Notes: generated by a model not told the origin, from the sequence alone. Counted from the first letter of the stretch, positions 45,801 to 54,849 are shown. The stretch is 64,000 bases of DNA from Nocardioides alkalitolerans DSM 16699 (GCF_000426525.1 NZ_AUFN01000011.1:186001-250000), one strand, 5' to 3'. Made by a program: numbers and translations.

Positions 45801-46536
45801 CCCCGGCGACGGCGCACGCGGGCCCGACCTGCGCGTGCTCGTCGTCGACGACGACTTCATGGTCGCCTCGATCCACAGCCGGTTCGTCGAGGCCGTGCCC
45901 GGCTTCGTGCCCGTGGGGGTGGCGGCGACCGGCGCGACCGCGCTCACCGAGATCGCGCGGCTGGCCCCCGACCTGGTGCTGCTCGACGTGCACCTGCCGG
46001 ACCTCAGCGGCATCGAGGTGCTGCGGCGCCTGCGCGGCGACGGCGACGAGACCGGCGTCATCATGGTCACCGCCGCGCGCGAGGCCGACACGGTGCGCGC
46101 GGCCGCGGCCGCCGGGGCCGCCCACTACCTGGTGAAGCCCTTCGACCGCGACGACCTGGTCAGCCGCCTCGAGGTCTTCCGCCGCAACCTCGAGGCGCTG
46201 GAGGGGGTCGCCGCGCTCGAGCCCGCCGCCGCGGGCGCCGGCCGGTCGGAGCCGCGCGCCACCCAGGAGGCCATCGACGCCGTGTTCGCGCCCACCACCG
46301 GCGCCCGCGTCGTGCTGCCCAAGGGACTCTCCGCCGAGACCGCCGCCGGCGTGCTCACCCAGCTCGACCCCGTGGCCGAGATCTCCGCCGCCGACTGCGC
46401 CGAGAGCATGGGCATCTCGCGCGTCAGCGCGCGGCGCTACCTCGAGCACTTCGCCGAGACGGGGGAGGCCGCGGTGCGGTTGCAGTACGGCGGCGCCGGT
46501 CGCCCGCAGCGGCTGTACCGGCGCGCGAGGGGCTGA
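45787..46536 (+). CDS. CitB/DcuR-type response regulator
   Basis: The 249 residues have a receiver domain with the acidic pair DDDF, phospho-acceptor Asp67 in LLDVHLPDLSG, and the Thr/Lys switch residues (MVTAAR, YLVKPFD). The C-terminal helix-turn-helix includes SAADCAESMGISRVSARRYL. The order matches CitB/DcuR regulators. GTG 45787 overlaps the kinase gene by 14 bases. It probably activates the divergent tctCBA-usp operon when the kinase senses the carboxylate. Confidence 0.92.
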   Translation: MSAPDPGDGARGPDLRVLVVDDDFMVASIHSRFVEAVPGFVPVGVAATGATALTEIARLAPDLVLLDVHLPDLSGIEVLRRLRGDGDETGVIMVTAAREADTVRAAAAAGAAHYLVKPFDRDDLVSRLEVFRRNLEALEGVAALEPAAAGAGRSEPRATQEAIDAVFAPTTGARVVLPKGLSAETAAGVLTQLDPVAEISAADCAESMGISRVSARRYLEHFAETGEAAVRLQYGGAGRPQRLYRRARG

Positions 46537-46588
46537 CCGGGCCCGCCGGGTCGGCTACGGTCGGGGGACTCTATCGGGGGAGGCAGCC

Positions 46589-46909
46589 ATGAGCCGACCG
46601 TTCTTCAGCACCTCGGGTGGTCTGTACGTCAAGCAGGTGGGCGCCGTGCTCGCCGTGGCGGCGGTGGTCGCGCTCGCCGTCCTGGGCCTGGCGCAGGTCG
46701 CCACGCTCGGCGACCTGGAGCTCGCGATCGCCCTCGCCGTCACGGTCGTCGCCGGCGTCGTCGTCTGGCGCCAGGTGGGCCGCCGGCACTCGCGGGTGCA
46801 CTTCTCGACGTACGGCGACCGCGAGGCCGTCGTCGACGGCCAGCGGGTGTCGCGGCACGAGGAGCACCCCGCCGCGACCACGCAGCTGCGTGGCGGCACT
46901 GGCGGCTGA
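46589..46909 (+). CDS. Small two-helix membrane protein
   Basis: The 106 residues have two membrane segments (about 17-37 and 44-60) and a basic, polar cytoplasmic tail (GRRHSRVHFSTYGDREAVVD). ATG 46589 has GGGGGAGG upstream. No family is recognised. It lies 52 bases after the response regulator and convergent with the ABC ATPase gene. Confidence 0.6.
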   Translation: MSRPFFSTSGGLYVKQVGAVLAVAAVVALAVLGLAQVATLGDLELAIALAVTVVAGVVVWRQVGRRHSRVHFSTYGDREAVVDGQRVSRHEEHPAATTQLRGGTGG

Positions 46910-46921
46910 CCTCCGTCGCTC

Positions 46922-47695
46922 CTACGGCGCCAGGATCCGCTGCAGGAACTGCTGCGTCCGCTCGACCTGCGGGTCACCGATGACCTGCGCGGCCGGGCCA
47001 CGCTCGACGATCACGCCGCCGTCGAGGAACAGCACCTGGTCGGCCACCTGCTCCGCGAAGCGGATCTCGTGGGTCACGATCACGGTGGTCCAGCCCTGCT
47101 CGGCGAGGTCGCGGATCACGGCGAGCACCTCGCCGACCAGCTCGGGGTCGAGGGCCGACGTCGGCTCGTCGAAGAGCACCACCTGCGGCTTGAGCGCCAA
47201 CGCCCGGGCGATGCCCACCCGCTGCTGCTGACCGCCGGAGAGCTGGAACGGGTGCTCGTCCTCCTTGTCGGTCAGACCGACCTGGGCCAGCAGCTGCCGG
47301 GCGTCGGCGACGGCCTCCTCGCGGGGGCGGCCCTGCGCGACGACCGGGCCCTCGATGACGTTCTCCAGCACCGACTTGTGCGGGAACAGGTGGTGGGACT
47401 GGAAGACCATCCCGCTCTGGGCACGCAGGCGCGCGACCTGGGCACGACCGGCCCGACCCGGCGGCAGCGTCGCGAAGTCAATCGCCACGTCGTCGATCGC
47501 GACCAGGCCGGCGTCGGGCTGGTCGAGCACGTTCAGCGAGCGCAGCACCGTCGTCTTGCCGGAGCCCGACGGCCCGATCACGACCGTCGACGTGCCCGCC
47601 GCGGCGGTGAGGTCGATGCCCTTCAGCACCCGGTTGTCGCCGAACGCCTTGGTGAGGCCCTCGACCCGGATGCGGGGCGTCTCGTCTGCGGCCAA
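46922..47695 (-). CDS. Polar amino acid-type ABC transporter ATPase
   Basis: The protein has 257 residues from TTG 47695, chosen because AAGGAG lies six bases upstream; an in-frame GTG at 47761 overlaps the permease stop and would add 22 disordered residues. Walker A is GPSGSGKTT, the Q-loop VFQSHHLFPHKSVLENV, the signature LSGGQQQRVGIARAL and Walker B VVLFDEPTSALDPE. The family is the glutamine/cystine-type ATPases (GlnQ/TcyC/YxeO). It is the last gene of a six-gene operon. Confidence 0.9.
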   Translation of the reverse strand: MAADETPRIRVEGLTKAFGDNRVLKGIDLTAAAGTSTVVIGPSGSGKTTVLRSLNVLDQPDAGLVAIDDVAIDFATLPPGRAGRAQVARLRAQSGMVFQSHHLFPHKSVLENVIEGPVVAQGRPREEAVADARQLLAQVGLTDKEDEHPFQLSGGQQQRVGIARALALKPQVVLFDEPTSALDPELVGEVLAVIRDLAEQGWTTVIVTHEIRFAEQVADQVLFLDGGVIVERGPAAQVIGDPQVERTQQFLQRILAP

Positions 47696-47757
47696 GGGGG
47701 TCTCCTTCGTCGGGTCGGCGTGGGGCGGGGTGGGGCCGGGCGAGTCGCGGTCGGCGC

Positions 47758-49299
47758 TCACGCGACGTACCTGTCGAGCCGCTTCTCCAGCCGCGTCTGC
47801 GCCACGGAGAGGATCGTGCAGAGCACCCAGTAGTAGACCGCGGCGACGCTGTAGAGCGCGAGGTACTGGCCGTTCGCCCCGGCGGAGACCTGCGCGACGC
47901 GGAACAGCTCGGTGAGCAGCACCGTCGAGGCCAGCGACGTGTCCTTCGTCAGCGACAGCAGCGTGTTCGACAGCGGGGGTACGGCGGTGCGCGCGGCCTG
48001 CGGGAAGACGATGCGTCGCAGGGTCTGGCGGTAGTCGAGGCCGATCGTCGTGGCGGCCTCGAACTGCCCCTTCGGCACCGACAGGATGGCCGAGCGGACG
48101 ACCTCGGAGGCGTACCCGGCCACGTTGAGGCTGAGCGCGATCGTGGCCGCCACGAACGGGTCGAGCCGGATCCCGATCTGGCCCAGGCCGAAGAAGACGA
48201 TGAACAGCTGCACGAGCAGCGGGGTGCCGCGGATGATCGAGACGAACGCGCGAGCGAGGCCCGCGAGCACGCGGGAGCGGGAGATCCGGGCGAGGGCGAC
48301 GGCCACCGCGAGCACCAGCCCGATCGCGAAGCTCACCACGGTGAGCGGGATCGTGATCTTGACCATCGCGACGAACATCGGCCAGGCGGTGTCCTGGACC
48401 GCCTCCCACGTGGTGCGGCCCTCGCGGCCGCCGCTGAGGTCCGCGTCGCCGCCGTCGGGCACCGAGACGTCGGCGCGGAAGTAGCTCTCCGAGATCTCGG
48501 CGAGGGTGCCGTCCTCCCGCAGGGCGTCGAGCGCGGCGTTCGCCTCCTCGGCGAGGGCCTGGTCCTCCTTGCGGAACGCGAGCACCTGCTCGCTGCCCTC
48601 GTCGCCGGCCTCGCCGGCGATCTTGATCTCGTCGGAGCCGGAGGTGTTGAGGTAGTCGAGCACCGCGATGTTGTCGTTGACGATCGCGTCGACCCGGCCC
48701 TGGGCGAGCAGCTCGGCGGCCGGGGCGAAGCCCTCGACCGTCTGCACGTCGGCTCCCGCCTCGCGGGCGATCTCGGCCCAGTTGCTCGTCGACGACTGGG
48801 CCGTGGTGACGCCCTCGAGGTCGTCGAGCGACGTGATCGAGTCGTCGTCGCTGCGCGTGACGATCACGCCCTGCGAGTAGGTGTACGGCTCCGACAGCGC
48901 GTAGCGGGCGTCGCGCTCCGGGTTGAACGAGATCTGGTTGGCGATCACGTCGATGCGTCCGGAGTCGAGCGCCGCGAAGATGGCGTCGAACTGCGACTCG
49001 ACGAACTCCAGGTCCCACCCGGCCTCGTCGGCGACCGCCTCGATCACGTCGATGTCGTAGCCCGTGAGGTCGTCCTCCCCGCTGCCCTCGCGGTAGGTGA
49101 ACGGCGGGTAGGTGCCCTCGGTGCCGACGCGGACGACGCGGCGGTCCTCGTCCTGCCCCGACGCTGCCTGGGTCGCGGCCTGGGTCGCGGCCTGGGTCGC
49201 CGCCTGGGTCGGGGACGGACCCGCGAGGCCGAGCACCGCCCCGGCGATCACGAGGGTGGCGAGCAGGGCCCCGAGGAGGGCGGCTGCGGTACGACGCAT
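47758..49299 (-). CDS. Fused substrate-binding protein and permease of an amino acid-type ABC transporter
   Basis: The protein has 513 residues from ATG 49299. A signal segment is followed by a short QAAT repeat region (a 12-base DNA repeat near 49166-49213). A family-3 binding domain follows at about 50-280 (RVGTEGTYPPFTYREGSGED, IDVIEAVADEAGWDLEFVES, DRIDVIANQ-like core). A permease domain at about 300-513 carries the EAA-type loop FEAATTIGLDYRQTLRRIVF. Binding protein and permease are usually separate, so this is a natural fusion that tethers the binding domain to the outer face of the channel. The ligand is probably a sulfur-containing or polar amino acid, inferred from context. Confidence 0.9.
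   Translation of the reverse strand: MRRTAAALLGALLATLVIAGAVLGLAGPSPTQAATQAATQAATQAASGQDEDRRVVRVGTEGTYPPFTYREGSGEDDLTGYDIDVIEAVADEAGWDLEFVESQFDAIFAALDSGRIDVIANQISFNPERDARYALSEPYTYSQGVIVTRSDDDSITSLDDLEGVTTAQSSTSNWAEIAREAGADVQTVEGFAPAAELLAQGRVDAIVNDNIAVLDYLNTSGSDEIKIAGEAGDEGSEQVLAFRKEDQALAEEANAALDALREDGTLAEISESYFRADVSVPDGGDADLSGGREGRTTWEAVQDTAWPMFVAMVKITIPLTVVSFAIGLVLAVAVALARISRSRVLAGLARAFVSIIRGTPLLVQLFIVFFGLGQIGIRLDPFVAATIALSLNVAGYASEVVRSAILSVPKGQFEAATTIGLDYRQTLRRIVFPQAARTAVPPLSNTLLSLTKDTSLASTVLLTELFRVAQVSAGANGQYLALYSVAAVYYWVLCTILSVAQTRLEKRLDRYVA
49166..49213. repeat. 12-base tandem repeat in the binding protein-permease gene
   Basis: About four tandem copies of a 12-base unit (GGTCGCGGCCTG on the plus strand, last copy slightly changed) encode repeating Gln-Ala-Ala-Thr at the end of the signal region. 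Copy number may vary by slippage without breaking the frame. Confidence 0.75.
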
Positions 49300-49348
49300 G
49301 GTCGCTCCTGGGGTGCTCGTGCGGGTGGCGGGACCGGGGTGTCGTGCC

Positions 49349-50539
49349 TCAGGCACGACGCGCCCACTCCTGCGCGATGAGCTCGTACGATCGCACCCTC
49401 GCGTCGTGGGCGTGCGTGATGGTCGTGATCGCGAGCTCCGCGGCGCCCGCCGCCTCCGCCACCTGGGCGAGCCGGTCGGCCACCTCGCCGGGGTCGCCGA
49501 CGAGCTGGGTGCGCACCCGGTCGTCGACGAGCGCGTCGTCGGCGTCGGTCCACGGCAGGGCCGCGGCCTCGTCGGCGGAGGGGTAGGGGATCGCGCCCTC
49601 GCCGGCCCGGATGCTGCGCACCCAGTGGGCGTGGCCGGACGCCAGGTGCCGGGCCTCCTCGGTGGTCGGCGCGGCGACAGCGTCGACGGAGACCGCGACG
49701 TACGGCTCGGCCAGCGCTGCCGACGGCACGAACGCCGCGCGGTAGGCGTCGACCGCGTCGAGCACCGTGCTGGGGGAGTGGTGGTAGCTGGCCACGAACG
49801 GCAGCCCGCGGGCCCCGGCGACGGCGGCGCTGCGGCCCGCGGAGGCCCCGAGCACCCAGATCTCGACGTCGGCCCCCCGACCGGGAACGGCGGGCAGCTC
49901 GCGGCCGTCCGCGCCGTGGTGCTCGCCCCGGAGCAGCACTTGCACCTCTGCGATCTGCTCGTCGTAGTCGGGGGCCCAGGCGCCGGGCTGCTGGAGGAGG
50001 TCGAGGGTGTCGCCGAGCCGGGCACCGCCACCGCCCGACGACGGGTCGAACTGCGCCGGCAGGAGCAGGCCGTTGGGCGCGTGGGTGTCCTCGGCGTGCG
50101 CCGCCGCCGAGGCCTGCGCCCGGGCGGCGAGGAAGGAGGCAGCGGCACCCTGGCCGCCGCCTGCAGCCGCACCGGTCGTGCTCGAGGCGTCCGGCGCCGG
50201 GCGCGACGGCGACCGTCCGATGCCGAGGTCGATGCGGCCCGGGAACGCCGCGTCGAGCAGGCCGAACTCCTCGACGGTCGCGAGCGGGGTCCGGTGGCCG
50301 AACTGCACGCCCGCCGACCCGAGGCGGATCGTCGTCGTCGCTCCGCCCACGAGGGCGACCACGACGGCGGGGGAGACCCCGAGGAGGCCGGGGTTGAGGT
50401 GGTGCTCGGCGTACCAGAGACGTCGGTAGCCCGCGGCCTCGGCGGCGCGGGCGAGGTCGACCGCGTGCGCGAGGGCGGTCGGCTGGTCGTCGCCGCTGAC
50501 GCGGGGCAGCAGGTCGAGGACGCTGAGGTGGGCGGTCAT
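49349..50539 (-). CDS. LLM-class flavin-dependent oxidoreductase
   Basis: The 396 residues have the luciferase-like barrel: MTAHLSVLDLLPRVSGDDQP, YRRLWYAEHHLNPGLLGVSP, TTTIRLGSAGVQFGHRTPLA and GRIDLGIGRSPSRPAPDA, typical of MsnO8-type family members. They use FMNH2 or F420 to oxidise small substrates. ATG 50539 overlaps the stop of the next monooxygenase gene upstream. It is the third of three different LLM genes in the operon. Confidence 0.87.
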   Translation of the reverse strand: MTAHLSVLDLLPRVSGDDQPTALAHAVDLARAAEAAGYRRLWYAEHHLNPGLLGVSPAVVVALVGGATTTIRLGSAGVQFGHRTPLATVEEFGLLDAAFPGRIDLGIGRSPSRPAPDASSTTGAAAGGGQGAAASFLAARAQASAAAHAEDTHAPNGLLLPAQFDPSSGGGGARLGDTLDLLQQPGAWAPDYDEQIAEVQVLLRGEHHGADGRELPAVPGRGADVEIWVLGASAGRSAAVAGARGLPFVASYHHSPSTVLDAVDAYRAAFVPSAALAEPYVAVSVDAVAAPTTEEARHLASGHAHWVRSIRAGEGAIPYPSADEAAALPWTDADDALVDDRVRTQLVGDPGEVADRLAQVAEAAGAAELAITTITHAHDARVRSYELIAQEWARRA

Positions 50540-51891
50540 GCGGGCCTCCGGGCGGTCGAGGACGGGCTGGGCGGGTCGGTGGGGCTCGGCGGGTCCGGCG
50601 CCACGGCCGGGAGGCCGAGGTTCTCGCGCAGCGTCGCCCCGCCGTACGACGTGCGCAGCACCCCCTTGGCCTGCAGCAGCGGGACCACGTGGGTGGCGAA
50701 GTCGTCGAGCCCGCCGGGGGTGAGGTGGGGCACCAGGATGAAGCCGTCGGCCGCCCCGGTCTGCACCCGGTGGTCGATCTGGTCGGCCACGTCGGCGGGC
50801 GTGCCGACGAAGGTCTGGCGGGCGCTCACCTCGACCACGAGGTCGCGCAGGGAGAGGTCCTTCTCGTCGGCCAGGTCCCTCCACTGGCGCACCTGGCCCG
50901 CCACGTCGCCCGTGGGGCGCACCTGGCCCTGGAACAGCAGCGGGTCCTCGGGCTCGGGGAGCGGATCGACGTCGGGGAGGGGGCCGTCGGGGTCGTACGC
51001 CGAGAGGTCGCGGTTCCAGTAGCGCTCCAGGAACTGCTGCGCGGTCTGCCCGCTCACCTGCTGGCGGCGGATCTCCGCCGCCCGGACCTCGGCCTCCGCC
51101 GCCGTGTCGCCGAGCGCGAACGTGGCGGCGGGGAGGATGAGCAGGTGGTCGGGGTCGCGGCCCGCCGCGGCGGCGCGGGCCTTGAGGTCGGCCGAGAAGG
51201 CGCGGGCGCCGTCGAGGTCGCGGGCCAGGGTGAAGATGCCGTCGGCGTGGGTGGCGCCGAACCCGCGCCCGTCGTCGGAGTCCCCGGCCTGCAGCACCAC
51301 CGGCTGCCCCTGGGGGCTCCGGGGCAGCGCGAACCGTCCGTCGACGTCGAAGTGTCGGCCGGCGTGCACGACGCGGTCGGGCCACGACGTCCAGAGCCGG
51401 CGCACGAGCGCGACGAACTCCGACGCCCGCGTGTAGCGGTCCTCGCGGGCGAGGAAGCCTCCGCGGCGGAAGTTCGCGCCCGTGAACGCGTCGGGTGAGG
51501 TGACCGCGTTCCACCCCGCCCGTCCGCCCGAGAGGTGGTCGAGGCTGGCGAGCTGGCGCGCCAGCTCCTCCGGCTCGTTGAAGGTCGTCGTCATGGTGCC
51601 GACGAGCCCGATGTGCTCCGTGACCGCCGACAGCGCGGCGAGCACGGGCAGGGTGTCGGGCCGGCCGACGACGTCGAGGTCGTGGATCCGGCCCTTCTTC
51701 TCCCGCAGCCGGAGCCCCTCGGCGAGGAAGAAGAAGTCGAAGCAGGCCCGCTCGGCGGTCTGCGCGAGCCGCACGAAGCTGTCGAAGGCGATGTGGCTCC
51801 CCGACGCCGGGTCGCTCCACACGGTCGTGTTGTTGACGCCCGGGAAGTGGGCACCCAGCCGCACCTGCCGCGGCGCCGGCTCGCTGGTCAT
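50536..51891 (-). CDS. NtaA/SnaA/DszA-family FMN-dependent monooxygenase
   Basis: The 451 residues match the NtaA/SnaA/DszA group: a long N-terminal RLGAHFPGVNNTTVWSDPAS, FDFFFLAEGLRLRE, TTTFNEPEELARQLASLDHL, SGGRAGWNAVTSPDAFTGANF-like core and RSPQGQPVVLQAGDSDDGRG. Members split C-S or C-N bonds in sulfones, nitrilotriacetate and S-modified cysteines (YxeK). ATG 51891 overlaps the upstream gene by four bases. In this operon a role in oxidising an imported organosulfur compound is likely but not proven. Confidence 0.88.
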   Translation of the reverse strand: MTSEPAPRQVRLGAHFPGVNNTTVWSDPASGSHIAFDSFVRLAQTAERACFDFFFLAEGLRLREKKGRIHDLDVVGRPDTLPVLAALSAVTEHIGLVGTMTTTFNEPEELARQLASLDHLSGGRAGWNAVTSPDAFTGANFRRGGFLAREDRYTRASEFVALVRRLWTSWPDRVVHAGRHFDVDGRFALPRSPQGQPVVLQAGDSDDGRGFGATHADGIFTLARDLDGARAFSADLKARAAAAGRDPDHLLILPAATFALGDTAAEAEVRAAEIRRQQVSGQTAQQFLERYWNRDLSAYDPDGPLPDVDPLPEPEDPLLFQGQVRPTGDVAGQVRQWRDLADEKDLSLRDLVVEVSARQTFVGTPADVADQIDHRVQTGAADGFILVPHLTPGGLDDFATHVVPLLQAKGVLRTSYGGATLRENLGLPAVAPDPPSPTDPPSPSSTARRPA

Positions 51892-53009
51892 GGCGCCTCC
51901 TCGGCGTAGCGGGAGACCGGCCGCTCGAGGCCGAGCCGGTCCCGCAGGGTCGTGCGGTCGGGGGCGTGCGCCGTCGACCCGCGTGCCGCGAGCAGCGGCA
52001 GGGTCTCGTCGAGCAGGCGTCGGACGTCGTCGGTGTGGGTCGCGGGTCGGAAGCGGACCCCGTCGAGGCCCGCGTCGGCCCAGGAGGTGACGAGGTCGGC
52101 CAGCTCGGGGGCGGTCCCGACGTGCAGGTGCGCGTCGCTGCGCCAGGGCCGGCCGGCCGCCTCCTCGAGGCGGGCGGCCCGGTCGTGGGCGTCGGCGGTG
52201 GTGCGTCCGAGCACGAACGCCACCTCGCCGAGCACCCGGAGGGGCGCGCCCGTGCGGCCCGCCGCGACCGAGGCCGCCCGGACCCGCGCCAGCGCGCCCG
52301 GCACGTCGTCGCCCGGGAACGGGCCGCCGGGCGTCACGAGCACCACGTCGGCCGAGGTGGCCGCGAGCGCGAACGCGCGCTCGTCGTGGGCCAGCACGAC
52401 GACCGGTGGCCTGCCCTGCGGCGGTCGCGGCGTGATGAGCGGTCCCTTCACCGAGAACCCCTCGCCGACGAAGTCGACGTGGTGCAGCCGGTCGCGGTCC
52501 ACGAACCGGCCGGTCGCGACGTCGCGGATCTCGGCGTCGTCCTCCCAGCTGTCCCACAGCCGGCCCAGCACCTCGACGACGTCGGTGGCGTCCGCGAAGA
52601 CGTCCCGGCTCCCGTCGAACCGCGGCCCGCGGTGCTGGGCGTCGACCTTGATCCGCACGCCCGCCCGACCCAGCGACACGTGGTCGAGGGTCGCGACCGC
52701 CTTGGCCACGTGGAACGGCTCGGTCGACGTGACGACGACGGTCGGCACGAGCCCGATGTGCTCGGTGACGGGAGCCAGGGCGCTGGCGAGCAGCACGGCG
52801 TCAGGTACGCCGTACGTGCCGCGGCTCGGGCGGAAGGAGTCCTCCCAGGTGACCAGGTCGATCCCCGCCGCCTCCGCCCGGCGCACGAGCGGCGACCAGT
52901 ACGACGCCCGCGCCGTCCGCGCCGCGTCCTGCGGCAGCAGCGCCGCCGCGCCCGGGTGCCAGCCGACGCCGTCGAGACCGAGCGCGAGGTGGAACCCCGG
53001 CCCGCTCAT
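51888..53009 (-). CDS. LLM-class flavin-dependent oxidoreductase
   Basis: The 373 residues have a luciferase-like fold: FHLALGLDGVGWHPGAAALL, RRAEAAGIDLVTWEDSFRPS, EHIGLVPTVVVTSTEPFHVA and ATLDHVSLGRAGVRIKVDAQ. The C-terminus ends with the RLGLERP motif also seen in the NtaA-type neighbour (LRENLGLPAV). ATG 53009 overlaps the acetyltransferase stop. It is the first of three LLM enzymes encoded in series. Confidence 0.85.
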   Translation of the reverse strand: MSGPGFHLALGLDGVGWHPGAAALLPQDAARTARASYWSPLVRRAEAAGIDLVTWEDSFRPSRGTYGVPDAVLLASALAPVTEHIGLVPTVVVTSTEPFHVAKAVATLDHVSLGRAGVRIKVDAQHRGPRFDGSRDVFADATDVVEVLGRLWDSWEDDAEIRDVATGRFVDRDRLHHVDFVGEGFSVKGPLITPRPPQGRPPVVVLAHDERAFALAATSADVVLVTPGGPFPGDDVPGALARVRAASVAAGRTGAPLRVLGEVAFVLGRTTADAHDRAARLEEAAGRPWRSDAHLHVGTAPELADLVTSWADAGLDGVRFRPATHTDDVRRLLDETLPLLAARGSTAHAPDRTTLRDRLGLERPVSRYAEEAP

Positions 53010-53743
53010 CGGGGGGCTCCCACGAGCACGAACACCGTCGGGGTGCGCAGCTCGAACCCGAGGTGCTCGTAGAGGCGGATCGCCCGGGTGTTCTGCGCGC
53101 CCGTGTGCAGGAACGGCACCTCGCCCCGCGCGCGGATCCCGCGGGCGACGTCGCGCAGGAGGCGCGAGGCCAGACCACGACCGACGTGCGCCGGGTCGGT
53201 GCAGACGGCGCTGATCTCGGTCCAGCCGGCGGGGTGCAGGCGCTCGCCGGCCATGGCGGCCAGCTCGCCGTCGGGCCCCCGGACGCCGAGGTAGGTGCCC
53301 ATCGTCGCGGTGCGGCGCAGGAACGGGCCGGGGCGCGTGCGGCGGGTGAGGTCGAGCATCGCGGGGGTGTCGGCGTCGGGGTCGAGCACGGTCGTCGGGG
53401 CGTCGCCCTCGTCGCGGGCATCGACCAGTCGCGGCGTCGCGACCATCTGCACGCCGGGGATCGTCTCGACTACGCGCCAGTCGGGCGGCACCTCGAGGCC
53501 GGGGGCGGAGAGCACGATCGCCTCGCCGGGGTCGAGCAGCCCGGCGAGCGCGTCCCAGGAGGCCGGGTCGCGGTGGTCGCGCAGGGCGGCGAACGGCGAC
53601 ACCTCGGCGGGGTAGCGGCGGGCGAGGTCGCCACCGACGGCCAGCGCGGCGTGGGCCGGGCCGGTGAGCGAGGCCCAGACCGCGTTGTCGAGGGGGTCGG
53701 GTCCGGCGGTCGGGTCGAGGATCTCGTCGAGCGGGACGGTCAC
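53006..53743 (-). CDS. GNAT-family N-acetyltransferase
   Basis: The protein has 245 residues from GTG 53743, which has GAGG just before it. The C-terminal GNAT domain shows ISAVCTDPAHVGRGLASRLL (acetyl-CoA loop Gly-Arg-Gly-Leu-Ala) and NTRAIRLYEHLGFELR. The N-terminal half (FAALRDHRDPASWDALAGLL) is of the FR47-like type. As first gene of the operon it may acetylate the imported amino compound before oxidation, as the SnaA/SnaB acetyltransferases do in Bacillus yxe/ytm pathways; that parallel is inference. Confidence 0.87.
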   Translation of the reverse strand: MTVPLDEILDPTAGPDPLDNAVWASLTGPAHAALAVGGDLARRYPAEVSPFAALRDHRDPASWDALAGLLDPGEAIVLSAPGLEVPPDWRVVETIPGVQMVATPRLVDARDEGDAPTTVLDPDADTPAMLDLTRRTRPGPFLRRTATMGTYLGVRGPDGELAAMAGERLHPAGWTEISAVCTDPAHVGRGLASRLLRDVARGIRARGEVPFLHTGAQNTRAIRLYEHLGFELRTPTVFVLVGAPR

Positions 53744-53786
53744 GTGTGCCTCCTCAGGTCGTCGTGCGGTCCCCAACCTAAGTCGA

Positions 53787-54743
53787 TCAGGGCACTGCTG
53801 ATTCCCCGGCCCGAGGGGTGGCGGCGGGGAGCGCCGTGGGGATCGCCGCCGGCGTCGCCCGGGCGTGCACCGCGATGGCCGCGAGGATCAGCACCCCGCC
53901 GGCCACCCCGGCCACGCCGAGCCGCTCGCCGAGCAGCAGGGCGGCCAGCACGGCGGCCGTCACCGGCTCGAGGAGGGTCGCGATGGTGGCGGCGCTGCTC
54001 GAGGTCGAGCGCAGGCCGGCGTAGAGCAGCCCGTAGGCGAGCGCCATCGTGGCGACGCCCAGCCACGCGAGCCAGGCGATCGAGACCGGGTCGGTCGTGC
54101 CCACCGGCAGGCCCCGGGCGACGTCGACCGCGGCGAAGGGCAGGAGCGCGAGGGCCCCGACGGTGGTGGCGACGGTGGTGAGGGCGAGGGGGGAGGCCGC
54201 CCGGCTGACGGTCCGGCCGACGAGGGTGGTGGCGGCGTACCCCAGCGCGGCGACGACGGCCGCGGCCACGCCGAGCAGCGGGGCGGGACCGGTGCCGGCG
54301 CTGGCCCCGGCGTACGAGACGAGCCCCAGGCCGAGGAGGGCCGCCGCCAGCGCCACGACCTCGCCCCCGCGGGGCGGCCGGCGCTCGGTGACGCACTCGA
54401 CGACGGTGACCATCACGGGGGCCAGGCCCAGGGCGACGACGGTGGCGACGCCCACCCCGACCGCGAGGACGGCCGCGAAGTAGAGGCCCTGGTAGGCGGC
54501 CGTCGCGACGCCGACGGCGACGGCCCGCACGGGGTGGCGGCGCAGCAGGTCGACGACGGCGGGGGCCTGCCGGAGCACGACCACGACGAGGAGCAGCACG
54601 ACGGCGGCCAGCCCCATCCGCCAGGCGCTGACGGCCCCGGCCGAGAGTCCGGCGCGGTCGTGCACGACGTGCACCCCGAGGCCGCCCGTGCCCCAGAGGA
54701 TGCCGGCGGCGCTGACCTGGAGGAGACCTGCCCGGCTGTGCAC
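53787..54743 (-). CDS. EamA-family (DMT) metabolite transporter
   Basis: The 318 residues have about ten membrane helices in two EamA halves, with ILWGTGGLGVHVV at the start, YQGLYFAAVLAVGVGVATVV and the second-half LLEPVTAAVLAALLLGERLG. The drug/metabolite transporter family exports amino acids and other small molecules. It is on the same strand as the sulfur-type operon, 43 bases upstream, and may be co-transcribed with it or run its own promoter. Its substrate is unknown. Confidence 0.87.
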   Translation of the reverse strand: MHSRAGLLQVSAAGILWGTGGLGVHVVHDRAGLSAGAVSAWRMGLAAVVLLLVVVVLRQAPAVVDLLRRHPVRAVAVGVATAAYQGLYFAAVLAVGVGVATVVALGLAPVMVTVVECVTERRPPRGGEVVALAAALLGLGLVSYAGASAGTGPAPLLGVAAAVVAALGYAATTLVGRTVSRAASPLALTTVATTVGALALLPFAAVDVARGLPVGTTDPVSIAWLAWLGVATMALAYGLLYAGLRSTSSSAATIATLLEPVTAAVLAALLLGERLGVAGVAGGVLILAAIAVHARATPAAIPTALPAATPRAGESAVP

Positions 54744-54849
54744 GGCGCGAGCCTAGGGCGTCGGCCCGGGCCGACGCGACGGGATTGCCGCGGGCTCCCT
54801 ACGGGTGAGCCCCGTTTACACCGTCGGTGGTGGTCCCTACTCTGATGCG

